This document shows, piece after piece, positions 45,888-57,200 of a stretch of DNA of 64,000 nucleotides. The number at the start of each line of letters is the position of its first letter. Position 1 is the stretch's first letter. The position numbers and the translations under genes are program-made. The stretch comes from Longimonas halophila (lineage in GTDB: Bacteria > Bacteroidota > Rhodothermia > Rhodothermales > Salinibacteraceae): assembly GCF_002554705.1 (NCBI RefSeq), contig NZ_PDEP01000001.1, forward strand, positions 62,001 through 126,000, in the 5' to 3' direction. The notes beneath the pieces are model-generated. The model ran no database searches. It was not told the DNA's origin and was given only the letters and a program-made list of their open reading frames with translations.

Positions 45888-47180
45888 ATGAATAACACTC
45901 CAACCCCGCGTCAGCATCCACGGCCCCACCACCTTTTGGACGCCGTACGGAAGATCGAAGACCAGGGCGATGGGGCCCCGCAAGTTGCAGAGGCGCCTGA
46001 CGCGTCTTCGGCTTTGGGGGGATACACAGCTCCTGCGCTGGTGCACGACTGGCTTCCGGTATATGCCGGGGCCGAGCGCGTGTTGGAGCAGATGATTCAT
46101 GCGCTTCCTGATGCGTCCATCTACAGCCTAATCGACTATATCCCTGAAGAGCAGCGCGGCTTTCTTCAAGGAAAGCCCGTGCACACCTCGTTCATCCAGT
46201 CGATGCCCTTTTCAAAGCAGCTGTACCGCTACTATCTGCCGTTTGCGCCGTTTGCGATCGAGCAGTTTGATCTCCGCGAGCACGATGTGGTGGTGTCGTC
46301 AAGCTACGCAGTAGCAAAAGGACTGCTTACGCGCTCCGACCAGCTCCATGTAAGCTACGTGCACAGCCCCATGCGCTACGCCTGGGATCTCTACCATGAC
46401 TACCTTGAGCAGTCAAATCTAACGCGTGGCGTACGCGGATTTATGGCACGTGCGCTTATGCATTACATGCGCCTCTACGACAGCACAAGTGCATCTCGGG
46501 TGGACGTGTACGTGGCCAACTCGCAGTATGTGGCTCGTCGTATCTGGAAGACCTACCGGCGCCGGGCGCATGTTGTGTACCCACCGGTAGATGTAGATGC
46601 ATTTGCGCTGCAGACGGATAAGGAGGATTACTACCTTACAATGGCGCGCCTTGTGCCGTATAAGCGCGTTGACCTGATTGTAGAGGCCTTTGCGGCAATG
46701 CCCGACAAAGAGCTCATCGTCATTGGGAGCGGACCCGAGCTTGATAGCCTCAAAGAGCAAGCCGGCCCTAACGTAACGCTGCTGGGCTACCAGCCCGACG
46801 AGGCTGTGCAGTACTACATGCAGCATGCACGGGCATTTGTATACGCGGCAGAAGAAGACTTTGGTATTGCGCCGGTAGAGGCACAGGCGTGCGGCACGCC
46901 GGTCATTGCGTACGGACGGGGCGGCGTGCTCGAAACGGTGGTACCGGGCCAAACCGGACTGCTGTACGCTCAGCAAACTGCGGCCCACATTGCCGACGCG
47001 GTGTCCTGCTTTGAATCCGACGAAGCACGCTTCGAACCCGCGCAGATTCGGGCACATGCTGAACAGTTTGGGCCCGACCGCTTCCGAAGCACGTTTTCCA
47101 CTCTCATTGACACCGCCTACGACGCGTTCCAGACGAAAGCGCCGTGGGACGTGTCTGACGCTCTTGCTTCCTCGTTGTAA
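45888..47180 (+). CDS. Glycosyltransferase family 4 protein
   Basis: 430 residues, GT-B fold. The N-terminal 45 residues are low complexity. ALVHDWLPVYAGAERVLEQM begins the acceptor half. The donor half has YYLTMARLVPYKRVDLIVEA, IGSGPELDSLKEQAG and YAAEEDFGIAPVEAQACGTP, the E-x7-E motif of retaining GT4 enzymes. It likely adds a hexose, perhaps mannose, to the growing repeat unit. The initiating transferase follows after 12 bases, so both are in one operon. Confidence 0.93.
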   Translation: MNNTPTPRQHPRPHHLLDAVRKIEDQGDGAPQVAEAPDASSALGGYTAPALVHDWLPVYAGAERVLEQMIHALPDASIYSLIDYIPEEQRGFLQGKPVHTSFIQSMPFSKQLYRYYLPFAPFAIEQFDLREHDVVVSSSYAVAKGLLTRSDQLHVSYVHSPMRYAWDLYHDYLEQSNLTRGVRGFMARALMHYMRLYDSTSASRVDVYVANSQYVARRIWKTYRRRAHVVYPPVDVDAFALQTDKEDYYLTMARLVPYKRVDLIVEAFAAMPDKELIVIGSGPELDSLKEQAGPNVTLLGYQPDEAVQYYMQHARAFVYAAEEDFGIAPVEAQACGTPVIAYGRGGVLETVVPGQTGLLYAQQTAAHIADAVSCFESDEARFEPAQIRAHAEQFGPDRFRSTFSTLIDTAYDAFQTKAPWDVSDALASSL

Positions 47181-47192
47181 GCCCCTCTGATT

Positions 47193-48689
47193 ATGGCGTC
47201 TGTAGATACGAAACCCATGCCTACCCCTTCATTTGTTGCGCCGTCTGTTGCCAGCGACGTACTGTTGCGCCCATCTGCGCAAACAGAGGTTGCTGCGGCC
47301 ACCCGGCATGAAGCGGCGCGACCATGGCGCATGACAGCCCTGCTCATGGCAGGCGACACGCTGGCGCTGGGCGTGCTCCTATATGTGCTCCACATTGCCA
47401 GCCTGTGGGTTGCTCCGGCGTTTGCACCAATGGTTATGTCTGCAGCCCCGATCGCTGTTGGAAGTGTCCTTTCGCTGTATGTGGGCATGGGGCTCTATCG
47501 AACTCGCGTGATGCATCCCGTTGAGGAGTTGCGGTCGATAGCAGTGCCGGTAACGGGGCTCGCCCTAATTGCACCGGGCTTTACCTACATGATGGCAGGA
47601 AGTCCGGTGGCTGTGGGGCTCGTGGCTGCTACTGGTGCGCTGGCAGTAGTTGTTGTGCCTCTGGCGCGCATCACGACCCGTATTATGGGGGCGCACTTGC
47701 CCTGGTGGGGCGTTCCGGCAGTGGTTGTTGGATCGACGTCTGCGACCGCGCGCATTGTGGATACGATGAAACGGTGGCCCGAAATTGGGCTGCGTCCAGT
47801 GGCAGTCTGTGAAGCGGGTACAGGCCAACATGGAACACGCACGGGGTCCTCGCCCGAAGCCCTGCACTGGGCCCGTCAGCACCAGGTGCCGTATGCCATT
47901 CTTGCTGAAGAGGCCGTGCCTGCTGACCAGCGCGCCCACACGCTGGCCCACTACAGCCAGTTTTTTGAGCATGTGTTCTGTGTGCCTGCCACAGACGGCA
48001 TGGTAGCAACGTGGACGACCACCGCCACCTGCGACGGGCTCTACGGATTTGGGGTGCGCCACCTGCAGCATCAGACCGCGGCTCGCTTTATGAAGCGTGC
48101 ACTCGATGTGGTAGGAGCGGCCAGCCTGCTAATTATGCTGCTCCCGGTGTTTGCCGCCATTGCGCTGGCCATCCGGTATGCTTCGCCGGGCCCCGTCTTC
48201 TACCGACAGACGCGCATGGGCTACCAGGGGCGTACCTTTACCGTGTTCAAGTTTCGCACCATGTATACCGATGCCGACACTCGTTTAGATGATCTCTTGG
48301 CACGCAATCCGCGCTGCCGAGCCGAGTACGAGCAGTACCACAAGCTGCACAACGATCCGCGTGTTACCAGCGTGGGGCAATGGCTCCGTCGCTACAGTCT
48401 TGACGAGCTCCCGCAGCTCCTAAACGTACTGCGCGGGGACATGAGCCTGGTAGGCCCCCGTGCCTATATGCCCAAAGAACTCTTTCAGATGCGTGGGTTG
48501 AGCCGTGTTGTACTCCAAACCCCACCCGGCATCACCGGACTCTGGCAAGTCTCCGGACGCAACGCCGTAAGCTTTAGCAGTCGCGTCGATCTGGACGTGC
48601 ATTACGTGCACAACTGGTCGCCGTGGCTCGATCTCTATCTTCTGGCGCGCACGCTCCCGGTTGTCTGTACCGGACGCGGGGCGCATTAG
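47193..48689 (+). CDS. Undecaprenyl-phosphate sugar-phosphate transferase (WbaP/WcaJ type, initiates polysaccharide repeat)
   Basis: 498 residues, a polyprenyl glycosyl-1-phosphate transferase. About four hydrophobic helices lie at 45-165. A CoA-binding-like Rossmann region follows (VVGSTSATARIVDTMKRWPE). From about 290 the catalytic domain starts with KRALDVVGAASLLIMLLPVF. It holds PGPVFYRQTRMGYQGRTFTV, FKFRTMYTDAD, RRYSLDELPQLLNVLRGDMS and LVGPRAYMP, including the Asp-Glu pair that catalyses phosphosugar transfer. It begins assembly on undecaprenyl phosphate at the inner membrane; the sugar (glucose or galactose) cannot be told. wzc follows 59 bases later. Confidence 0.94.
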   Translation: MASVDTKPMPTPSFVAPSVASDVLLRPSAQTEVAAATRHEAARPWRMTALLMAGDTLALGVLLYVLHIASLWVAPAFAPMVMSAAPIAVGSVLSLYVGMGLYRTRVMHPVEELRSIAVPVTGLALIAPGFTYMMAGSPVAVGLVAATGALAVVVVPLARITTRIMGAHLPWWGVPAVVVGSTSATARIVDTMKRWPEIGLRPVAVCEAGTGQHGTRTGSSPEALHWARQHQVPYAILAEEAVPADQRAHTLAHYSQFFEHVFCVPATDGMVATWTTTATCDGLYGFGVRHLQHQTAARFMKRALDVVGAASLLIMLLPVFAAIALAIRYASPGPVFYRQTRMGYQGRTFTVFKFRTMYTDADTRLDDLLARNPRCRAEYEQYHKLHNDPRVTSVGQWLRRYSLDELPQLLNVLRGDMSLVGPRAYMPKELFQMRGLSRVVLQTPPGITGLWQVSGRNAVSFSSRVDLDVHYVHNWSPWLDLYLLARTLPVVCTGRGAH

Positions 48690-48748
48690 CTTTCACCCCT
48701 CTGTACGTCTTGCACACTACGTCGTACACTACGCTTTGACCCCCAGTT

Positions 48749-51076
48749 ATGAATACAAACGACCAAAACGCCCTCGACATTCGGCGGAAAAAGGTAGAGC
48801 AGATTGGACTCTCGCGGTCTGATAATAGCGATACCGAATCCAACGCAGTCGATTTAAACACAATCTGGCACACCATCAAGCGAGGCAAATGGATTATTTT
48901 AGGCACCTGCCTGGCCATGATTGCGGCCTTTGCCGGCTACACTTTCATGGTGGCTCCTGAATATGAAGCCGCCGCTACGGTCCAGGTTGAAAAGCCCAAT
49001 CAGGCTCAGACGGTCCGCTTCGACATCCAGCCTGAGCTTAGCAGCGAAATCGGCATTCTGACGAACTCAGGGTCGCTGGCGATGCGTGTTATCACCGAAC
49101 TGCGCACCGCTGCCGACACGACTGATACGCCGTTCCAGCTCTTTGCAGCTGTAGATGATGAGCAGCCCACCGACAGCGAGGCGATGATACGCCTCTTCGA
49201 TATGGTCGATTTTGCAGCTGAGGCGGATCAGGGGCTCATCCGTATTGTGGCGCGCAGCCAGTATCCCGAAGAAGCGGCTGCTGTCGCGAACACCTATGCG
49301 GACGCCTATCGCGCATACAGCCGCGAGTCGGCACGGGCGGGCGTAGCCGCTGCGCGTGAGTTCCTCGAAACGCAACTGGACCGGCGCGAGGAAGACATCG
49401 AAGAGGTCGAGAACGAGTGGCAGCAGTTTGCGCGCCGCCATGACGTTGCCATTGATGGGCAAGACGGAAACCGCGTGGCAACAGACTATGTGGAGATGAT
49501 GGGGCAGCGCGATCAACTGGAGTTCCAGTTGCAAGAAGAGCAACGTACCCTCGACATGTTGGTCAACCAGTTGAACGAGGCGGAGTCGAGCTTCCGAAGC
49601 GATGTGGAAGGCGAGCAGTCGGTCCAGTCGATGCAGAACCGGATTGCTGCGCTTGATCAGCAGATCGCAGATCTGGAGGCACAGGCCGAACCCTACTACA
49701 TCAACAACCCGGATTTGCGTGGCAACGAGGATCAGGTGCGTGAGCTGAGCCAGATCAAAAGGCAAATCGAGGGCCTCGAAGATCGCAAAGAGCGGCTAAC
49801 AGCTGAAATGGTTGAGTTGGCCGCCGATCCGGAAGTCCGGGTGGGACAAGGGGCTGCCTTGGGCCGCCTCACGGAGCTTCGGGCTCGCATTGATGAGCAA
49901 GAGGCGACCGTGCGCCAGCTCCAAGGGCAGGTCAGTCGGCTGAATAACCGCATTGGAGGGTACGAAGACCGCATTGAGGAAATTCCTGAGCAAACCGTGG
50001 AGCGCGAGCAACTGGCACGGCGCTTGGATCAGGCAGAGCGGTTCTATCGAGACATTGCGATGGAGCTGCAGCGGACCATCGTGACTGAAGAGTCGGAGCT
50101 GGGCTACGTTCAGGTGATTCGTAGCGCATCTATTCCCGCCTTGCCGGTGAGTCCTAACATCCAGCAAAACCTCATCTTGGGGCTGCTGCTGGGGTTGGCA
50201 TTCGGCATCGGAGGGGCCTTCGTGCGGCAGGCGATGAACTGGCAGATCTACGATCCCGAAGACATTCAAAGCCAAGGATTTAGCCTGGTTGGCGTAATCC
50301 CTGACATGAAGCGAGAGATTAAGAGTTCGTTCAATGGTAAAGAGTCGGTTGACGTGGAAGGCCGCCAGCTAAGCACGTCATTGATGCCGCTGCTCAACCC
50401 GTGGTCGCCCGTTACCGAAAACTATCGGCTTATCCGGACGAACCTGCAGTTTGCGCAGGCCAACGTAGAGGATATGCCCGAGGTGCTTATGATTACGAGC
50501 CCTGAACCGGGCGATGGAAAGAGCACCACGGCCGTTAACTTGGCCATCACCATTGCGCTGAGCGGACGCAGTGCGTTGCTCATTGATGGCGATTTGCGGC
50601 GGCCTACAACGCATAAGATGCTGGGCGTAGACCGCTCGCCCGGGCTGGCCGAGATGCTGACCGACAGTACGCAGCGCGAAATTGTGCAGCGTACGTTTAT
50701 CGAGAACCTCTACTACGTGCCTGCGGGCACGGTGAAGGTGCCTCCGACGGAGTTGCTCGACTCTTCGCGCATGCGCCAACTGGTTGCGCTTGGGCGTTCG
50801 CGCTGCGACGTGGTCATCATCGATACGCCCCCGGTACTTGGCGCTACCGATGCACTTGTGGTAAGCTCGCTCTGCGACGCGGTACTGGTTGTGGCATCAG
50901 CCAATAAGACCGACCTACGAGCCTTGAAATCAGTCAAGGAAACGTTTGCCGGGGTCAACGTGCCGCTGGCCGGGGTCATCTTTAACCGCTTCGATCCTGC
51001 ACAGAGCCAGGGCAGCTATGCCTACGGGTATGGCTACGATGCTGCATACTCCTACGCGCCCACGGCCGAAGCCTGA
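48749..51076 (+). CDS. wzc: Wzc-type polysaccharide co-polymerase with tyrosine autokinase (BY-kinase)
   Basis: 775 residues. Two membrane helices (about 50-70 and 470-490) bracket a long periplasmic coiled-coil (about 190-430). The cytoplasmic kinase has Walker A SPEPGDGKSTTAVNLA (about 585), Walker A' ALLIDGDLRRPTTHK and Walker B CDVVIIDTPP. The Tyr-rich tail YAYGYGYDAAYSY is the autophosphorylation cluster, with six tyrosines in about 13 residues. Such fused proteins control chain length and export of Wzy-dependent polysaccharide. No separate phosphatase gene is in the window. Confidence 0.95.
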   Translation: MNTNDQNALDIRRKKVEQIGLSRSDNSDTESNAVDLNTIWHTIKRGKWIILGTCLAMIAAFAGYTFMVAPEYEAAATVQVEKPNQAQTVRFDIQPELSSEIGILTNSGSLAMRVITELRTAADTTDTPFQLFAAVDDEQPTDSEAMIRLFDMVDFAAEADQGLIRIVARSQYPEEAAAVANTYADAYRAYSRESARAGVAAAREFLETQLDRREEDIEEVENEWQQFARRHDVAIDGQDGNRVATDYVEMMGQRDQLEFQLQEEQRTLDMLVNQLNEAESSFRSDVEGEQSVQSMQNRIAALDQQIADLEAQAEPYYINNPDLRGNEDQVRELSQIKRQIEGLEDRKERLTAEMVELAADPEVRVGQGAALGRLTELRARIDEQEATVRQLQGQVSRLNNRIGGYEDRIEEIPEQTVEREQLARRLDQAERFYRDIAMELQRTIVTEESELGYVQVIRSASIPALPVSPNIQQNLILGLLLGLAFGIGGAFVRQAMNWQIYDPEDIQSQGFSLVGVIPDMKREIKSSFNGKESVDVEGRQLSTSLMPLLNPWSPVTENYRLIRTNLQFAQANVEDMPEVLMITSPEPGDGKSTTAVNLAITIALSGRSALLIDGDLRRPTTHKMLGVDRSPGLAEMLTDSTQREIVQRTFIENLYYVPAGTVKVPPTELLDSSRMRQLVALGRSRCDVVIIDTPPVLGATDALVVSSLCDAVLVVASANKTDLRALKSVKETFAGVNVPLAGVIFNRFDPAQSQGSYAYGYGYDAAYSYAPTAEA

Positions 51077-51273
51077 AGGCAGTCAGTGCTTCAGGTATCT
51101 AAATAATGCATTCTACACTCGTAACGAATTTTCGAAAAGACCTGAGGGCGTGCGATTCAATGTACGCCTCTGCTGTGTGCCTTATGCGGCACCGCGCAGC
51201 AGGCCCGTGCTACAGTGCAGGCTCATTCGCTATGCCCATGTGCCGCCACACCCCCCAATCCTCCCAACACATC

Positions 51274-51792
51274 ATGTATACACAACACATAGTACGTCGT
51301 ATCGCCTTCTTGGCATTGCTTCTCGTAAGCCTCTTGGCTCTGACCCTGCCTGCACCATCTATGGCGCAGAATATCGGTGAGAATCCTGCGATTCAGGACT
51401 ACGGGCGGCCCGGCATGCCGCGCATCACAATCTACGTGTGGGGCAATGCCCAAACCGGCGTGTGGACCGTTGAAGAAGGGGCGTCAATGCTCGAAGTGGT
51501 AAGCGCCACAGCCCGCGTGGGCCTGGACGAGCGGAATCCCGAACGTCGGCAGATTCATACGCTGCGGCTGTTTCGTGATGGAGATCGAAGCGGCGACCCG
51601 GCCTTTGAGGCGCGACTCGAAGACGTGTTCTCGCGCAGCGTAACGCTCCCTGAACTACGTGAACGCGATGTGCTCGTCATCGAGTCGCGCACGCGCCGCC
51701 GTCTCTCGTGGCGTGACATCAGTCAGGTGACAGGTACCATAGCATCCGTGGTGTCCATCTTCATCCTGCTTGATCGTTTAGACAGCAATTAA
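51274..51792 (+). CDS. Small SLBB-like exported protein with C-terminal anchor
   Basis: 172 residues from the ATG at 51274; the open frame runs up to 51106 but that part is not protein-like. Signal peptide (1-32, ending SMA), then PRITIYVWGNAQTGVWTVEE and GASMLEVVSATARVGLDERN, the pattern of SLBB beta-grasp domains in polysaccharide export proteins. After LRERDVLVIESRTRRRLSW comes a hydrophobic end (VTGTIASVVSIFILLDRL). Too small to be a Wza pore (about 370 residues). Between wzc and rfbF on the same strand, so a role in export is likely. Domain call moderate. Confidence 0.68.
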   Translation: MYTQHIVRRIAFLALLLVSLLALTLPAPSMAQNIGENPAIQDYGRPGMPRITIYVWGNAQTGVWTVEEGASMLEVVSATARVGLDERNPERRQIHTLRLFRDGDRSGDPAFEARLEDVFSRSVTLPELRERDVLVIESRTRRRLSWRDISQVTGTIASVVSIFILLDRLDSN

Positions 51793-51832
51793 TAATCCTG
51801 AATACTGCTCTGCCCATCCAGCCTGATGTCCT

Positions 51833-52693
51833 ATGAAAGCTGTTATCCTTGCCGGAGGATTTGGCACTCGGATTGCCGAGGAGACTGCCGTCCGACCGAA
51901 ACCCATGGTGCCTGTTGGGCCGCAGCCTATGCTGTGGCACATCATGAAGATGTACACGGCCCATGGCATCACCGACTTTATCATCTGCTGTGGATACAAG
52001 GGCGAAGTGATCAAGCGGTACTTCGCCGAGTACCAGGCAATGCAGGCCGATGTGACCTACGACTTTGCCAGCGGCAGCACTACGATCCACAACGATCGGG
52101 TGGAGCCGTGGCGAGTTACGCTGGTGGATACCGGGCTGCGCACCATGACCGGAGGCCGCCTCAAGCGGGTACGTGAGTACGTGGGCGATGAGACGTTCTG
52201 CCTCACGTATGGCGATGGCGTAAGCGATGTGAATCTGCGTGCCGTTGTGGCGCACCACCATGCAGAGGGACGCCGCGCTACGCTCACAGCGGTGCAGCCG
52301 CCGGGGCGTTTTGGCACGTTCACGCTCACGCCAGACAGCGACACCATCCGCCGATTTCGTGAAAAGCCAGCCGACGGCCCCGCCTGGATAAACGGCGGCT
52401 TCTTCGTTTTAGAACCCGAGGTGTTCGATTACATCGAAGGCGATGATACGGTGTGGGAGCAAGAGCCACTTATGCAACTGGCCCACGATGGCGAACTCAC
52501 AGCCTATCGACACACCGGGTTCTGGCATCCGATGGATACGTTACGCGATAACCAGCACCTTACGGCGCTCTGGGAGCAAGGACAGGCCCCTTGGTGTGTG
52601 TGGGAACCGAACTACGACCCGGAAGCAATTCCGCCTGTGCACAAGCGAATGCAGGCACACGCGTTCACAAACGGCATAAGGAATGCGCCGTAA
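51833..52693 (+). CDS. rfbF: Glucose-1-phosphate cytidylyltransferase
   Basis: Makes CDP-glucose from CTP and glucose-1-phosphate. 286 residues; family norm about 257, so the C-terminus is slightly extended. [28 protein letters not shown] is the nucleotide-binding loop, [16 protein letters not shown] and [14 protein letters not shown] (metal Asp) follow, and [20 protein letters not shown] is typical. CDP-glucose is the precursor of 3,6-dideoxyhexoses, but the rfbG/rfbH partners are not in the window. Likely the last gene of the rightward EPS operon. Confidence 0.94.
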   Translation: MKAVILAGGFGTRIAEETAVRPKPMVPVGPQPMLWHIMKMYTAHGITDFIICCGYKGEVIKRYFAEYQAMQADVTYDFASGSTTIHNDRVEPWRVTLVDTGLRTMTGGRLKRVREYVGDETFCLTYGDGVSDVNLRAVVAHHHAEGRRATLTAVQPPGRFGTFTLTPDSDTIRRFREKPADGPAWINGGFFVLEPEVFDYIEGDDTVWEQEPLMQLAHDGELTAYRHTGFWHPMDTLRDNQHLTALWEQGQAPWCVWEPNYDPEAIPPVHKRMQAHAFTNGIRNAP

Positions 52694-52747
52694 GGGGCCC
52701 CGTTCTATAAGAAGGCTCGGAGGCTGTGGGAGGGTACTGGGGGGCTG

Positions 52748-53839
52748 TTAGCGGAGCACCACCACACGCCGGGTAAGGCGGTCGCTTCCGCTTTGCACCC
52801 GTACGATATACTGACCAGAGGAAAGTCCTGCTGTATTGAGCATGATCGTATGCGGGGTAGACGGCGACAACGGCCCGTGGTGTAGCAGTTGCACGTGACG
52901 CCCAAGCAGGTCGAAGAGGTCAACGCGCGTGGGCTGGGCGGTGGCTGTCGTAAGGGTGAGGGTGGCTTGACTGCGCACCGGCTGCGGGGCAATCGATAGC
53001 ACAAGAGGCATTTCCGTTAGCCGATGAACGACAGCCTGGTTTGCAATTTCGGTGGTGGTGCCGTCGTGGTCGTGCTGCAGGAGCCGGAAGTGATGCGCGC
53101 CGTATGCCAGCGGGTCGGTCGTGAAGTTGTACCTGTGCGGGGTCGTGGTCGTGCCGCGTCCGGGCACGAATCCCAGCGCCTGCCAGGTGTGTGTGGTATC
53201 GCGCCGATGCTGGATCGTAAACCCGCTGTTGTTGGTTTCGCTGAGCGTGCGCCAGATGGCCTGTGCGCGGTTGCCACGCAGGCGCAGTGCAAAGCTGCTC
53301 AATTCAACGGGGAGCACCCCGCTTCCGACAGCCTCCACAGTAAAAATGACATCACTCTCGTAGCGTCCATCGTCGCGACAGAGCGGGTCGCTGCCATCGC
53401 AAGGCGTATAGCCAATGTCAGACGGAGCTACGTCGAAGCGACGGTCGGTGCTGGCCTGCCACACGCTAAGCTGTAGAGGCTCGTCGTTGGCATAGCCGTC
53501 TACTTCTGAACCAACTGCACCTGGGGGGCCAGAAATCGACAGTACGCGGCTATCCGGATTGCTATCGTCCCAGATCGTACGGCCCGCACAAACGTCATCG
53601 TTGGTAAAGAACGCAATTTCGTCGCCTGTGCTAAACTGGGTGGTGCCATCAGGAAACTCAACGCTTACAGTTTCCAGCAGGCGTACGGTGGCATTGTCGG
53701 CGTTCGGCTCTGCGGGGCAGTTGGTAAACGGGGACGACTGTGCGTGTACCGGTGCTCCGGCAAAGGCAGCACAGAGCAAAACCAGGAACGCTCCCCAACC
53801 GGCAGAACCCATGATACGAAAGGATGTCGCTGTGTACAT
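52748..53839 (-). CDS. T9SS-exported surface protein, function unknown
   Basis: 363 residues. Signal peptide 1-34 (ending VHA). Residues 38-165 form a Cys-containing beta domain (NCPAEPNADNATVRLLETVS, FSTGDEIAFFTNDDVCAGRT, YTPCDGSDPLCRDDGRYESD) with two probable disulfides. Residues 170-270 are the FnIII-like module shared with the 9046 protein (LPVELSSFALRLRGNRAQAI, SETNNSGFTIQHR). The last 85 residues are a T9SS sorting domain (IAPQPVRSQATLTL, LFDLLGRHVQLLHHGPL, LSSGQYIVRVQSG). Exported through the outer membrane; ligand unknown. Confidence 0.8.
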   Translation of the reverse strand: MYTATSFRIMGSAGWGAFLVLLCAAFAGAPVHAQSSPFTNCPAEPNADNATVRLLETVSVEFPDGTTQFSTGDEIAFFTNDDVCAGRTIWDDSNPDSRVLSISGPPGAVGSEVDGYANDEPLQLSVWQASTDRRFDVAPSDIGYTPCDGSDPLCRDDGRYESDVIFTVEAVGSGVLPVELSSFALRLRGNRAQAIWRTLSETNNSGFTIQHRRDTTHTWQALGFVPGRGTTTTPHRYNFTTDPLAYGAHHFRLLQHDHDGTTTEIANQAVVHRLTEMPLVLSIAPQPVRSQATLTLTTATAQPTRVDLFDLLGRHVQLLHHGPLSPSTPHTIMLNTAGLSSGQYIVRVQSGSDRLTRRVVVLR

Positions 53840-54206
53840 AGGTCACCTCATGGATGGTGGATAAACGGGTTGGCAGTATTGCTCCGGTGGATTTGTGCAC
53901 GTCAGCGAAAAGACGCATGTCGCGTATATGGATCAGCAAATCACACAGTCGCACGCACCAGTGTTGCACTCGGTTGCGCGTTATGGGGGCAAAAGACACC
54001 GATGTGACACCTTTGGTCTTTCGGTAGACACGAATACGATCAGATAACGCATCTTTTACACGCCACATGGTGCAGGCTGTGCATCATGGCCACCAGGTCC
54101 GGGGCGCACATCGAATGGCACGCCGCCCGCCAATAGGACGACGTGCCACATGATGAGGAACGCTGCTGTAGGGACGTAACCGGTGCTGCACGGGTGAGGC
54201 TTGCAG
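53840..54206. other. Gene-free interval between two T9SS cargo genes
   Basis: 367 bases. It contains the leader of the 52748-53839 gene and the tail of the cytochrome transcript. No consensus promoter, repeat or RNA structure was found in it. Confidence 0.4.
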
Positions 54207-57200
54207 CTATCGGACCACCGTAACGCGGCGCGATTCGGTGTGGCGCCCGGCGTTCACGCGGTAGAAGTACGTCCCGCTGGCAAGCTGGCCCGCGTCGATG
54301 GCTACCTCGTGCGCCCCGCGCTGCAGGCGGCGGTCGAGCCAGGTAGCCACGCGCTGACCGAGTGTGTTGTACACCTCGATGCGTACGCGTGTGGCTTCGG
54401 GCACCGTGACCGAGATCGTGCTCTGGCTTCGTACGGGATTCGGGGCAGGGCCTGCTACAGCAAAGCCCGTTGCAGCCTCAGGAGTCTCCACGCGTGCCCG
54501 GTACACAGCACGCGGCTCAAAGGTAAGCGTCTCGTGTGTCCCGTCAGTGAGCACGTTGCGTATGTCGTTAACGGATACAGCGTGGGCGTCTTCACCGGGG
54601 CGCTGCGTATAGATGGTGAGCGCATCGCCAGGTTGAGCGCTCGGCACATCGGCCACTGAGCTGGGGCCGCGCACAGGCACCACGAGAGCGCCATCGGCAA
54701 CACGCCCGTGACCTACACGCTCGCCGTACTCGGTTTCGGCCCATACACGCGTATCGGCGGGCCACTCAGTGCCGGTAGCCACCAGTACAGCGGAAGACTC
54801 GTATCCGCCCGACTCGCCCGACGAGGTTTCAGACCGTGCCATAGCGTGCAGTTGCTGAGCGGCGCTTGCGTCTGCCGATGGGTACTCCAGGGTGCCATCG
54901 TCAACCACGTAGGCCATGTAGCCCTTGCCAGGCTCCAGTACATCGATCGTGTTGATGGGATCATCGGGGTCGGGCAGGTAGATGTCGCCCGACATGTCCT
55001 TCATGAAGATGAGATCGCTTCCCAGGCTGGCGGTGGCCTCCTCAACTCCGAGGGGGGCACTGGGCAGATACGGAATGAAGTTCCAGCCTTGCACAACCTC
55101 TACCGGGTCGCTGGCCGGGCGGGCCGTGCCCTCAACTGGCAGCTCCACTGCGCTCGTCACGTATACCTGATACGCTTCGTCAGGCATCCAGGTGTCGAGC
55201 ACATCCAGGTTGTACGACGGACTAAACGGGCGGCCGCGGTCGTCTTTCACGAGGATAACCTCGTCGAGAATGGGGGCCAGCACCTCCTCCATCGGACGAG
55301 CGCTATCGATCATGCGCGTGGAGATGATATTCCATCCCGCATCTAACGACACGGTCTGCTCGGTTGGAGCCGACGGGGTGTCGTCGATTGGCGGGTTGTC
55401 TTGGTACGGCGCAATGTGCGCCATCCAGTCGCCTTCAGGCCAGGCGTCGTTCGCCCAGGTCGCCAGGTCGTACAGCACCTCGTAGGCCACACCGTATTCG
55501 CCGAAGTTCTGCAATGCTGTCCAGAAGTGGTCGGCGTAGGTAGTGCGGTCGTAGCGGTTCATGTACTGGGGTACGTGCGATTCGGGCTCAAGGCCGTACT
55601 GGTCGTCGGTGCGCCGAGCCCAGTCGTTCATGTCGGTGGCTGTGAGCCCGTCTGCGTAAGCGCTCATGATTACATTGAGCGCCTGTCGATACTCATCGTC
55701 AGGCATGTCGCGCAGTGGGCTGCCCCAGAAATGCGCCTTGTCAGCAATCGCGGGGGTTAGATGGCGCATGTACCAGCCGCGTGGTTCAGTGTCGGAATAG
55801 TCGTTGGGCACAGTATGAGCCACCTGCACCATTTTCATGTACGAGATCAGGTAGCGCCAATAGTGGGGCTCAGGCTCGTTCACTGCCGAAAGATGCTGGA
55901 AATGATATTTCCAGTCGACGGGCTTCAGTCCGGTGGTCAGCGCCGAGCCGGGGTTGAGTGTGATCTGATGCTGATACCAGGCGGTGTCGTGATACCGATC
56001 CATGATGCCTCCTCCAGAGCCCTTGCCCCCAATAATATGTGGAGCCATGTCGAACACCACGCGCGAGAAGCTCGTCCACTGCCGGGGCTCAGCCTCACTG
56101 CCGTAAAGCTCTTGCGCATGTTCTTCGTTATGATTGGGCTGGAAGACCTCGAACGTCTTGACCAAGCCCCACTTCACCGGCACCTGCCGTGCGATCTCAT
56201 AGTCGTAGGGGGCAGGGGCGCTGTTCGGGGGAGCCCAGTCGTTCTTTAGGTTGCGCCATATCTGTTGCGAAGCACGCTCGGCGGAGTCCTCGACGCGCCA
56301 GGGGCGGTCTTCGTTGATAAGACCTGGCACCTCGTTTACGTACCAGTCCCATGCATCGCTGCTCTCGAACTCGTCGCCCCACACGTCGAGTGGATGAAAC
56401 TCGGGAAGCCACTCGTTCCAGTCGGGCATCTGGACGCTGACGGGTGCTTCGCGCATGTTCAGCTGGCCGTCAATCGCGAAGGCATCGGGGATGACGCCGT
56501 TAGGGAAGACGTAGTCACGCATTTCTGAATCGCGCTCCAGCACCCATTCGGTACCGGCTCCCGCAGCCCAGTAGGTCTGGTCCATCGCGTCCATCGATTG
56601 GCCGCTGGTGCGGTGATCCGATTCGCTGCGCGAGGCAATGGAGGTGGGGCCGGGCTGATACGGGGGCTGCCACGGGCGGCCCGGCGGATCGATCGTTTGG
56701 CCGTCGGAAGTAGTGAGTTCGATTGAGCGGATGTAGGCGGCAATCTGTCGGCCCTCGGTCTCGCTCAGCCCGTGAAACTCGCTTCGCTGCTCAATGGCGT
56801 AGTTTGAGTACGCAAAGTACTGCAAGTCGTAGCCACCTTCTACGTGGCAGTCGTTGCACGAAGCGCGAATGGTAGGGCCGTTCCAGCCTTCCACAAGCAG
56901 GTCGCGCTGAGTCCAGAGTTCGCGCCCGGCTTCAATGTCTGACGCGTTGTCGAAGCCCTCGGGCGCCGTCCAACTGCCGGGATCGTCCCATGTCGTGGGT
57001 GTCCCTGCTGACAGGTTTGCGTCTCCTGCCGACTGCACCTCAAGTGCCAGGATCCGGTAGCCCATCGACGGGTCTCCGAGTCCGTTATCACCGATAGGGT
57101 AGTTCATGCGAAACTGCACCACGTTCGGGCCCTCCTGTACCGCCCCCAGGTCATCAAGCGGGATGCGGAAGCGCACGGTGTGCATTGGACCGTCGATACA

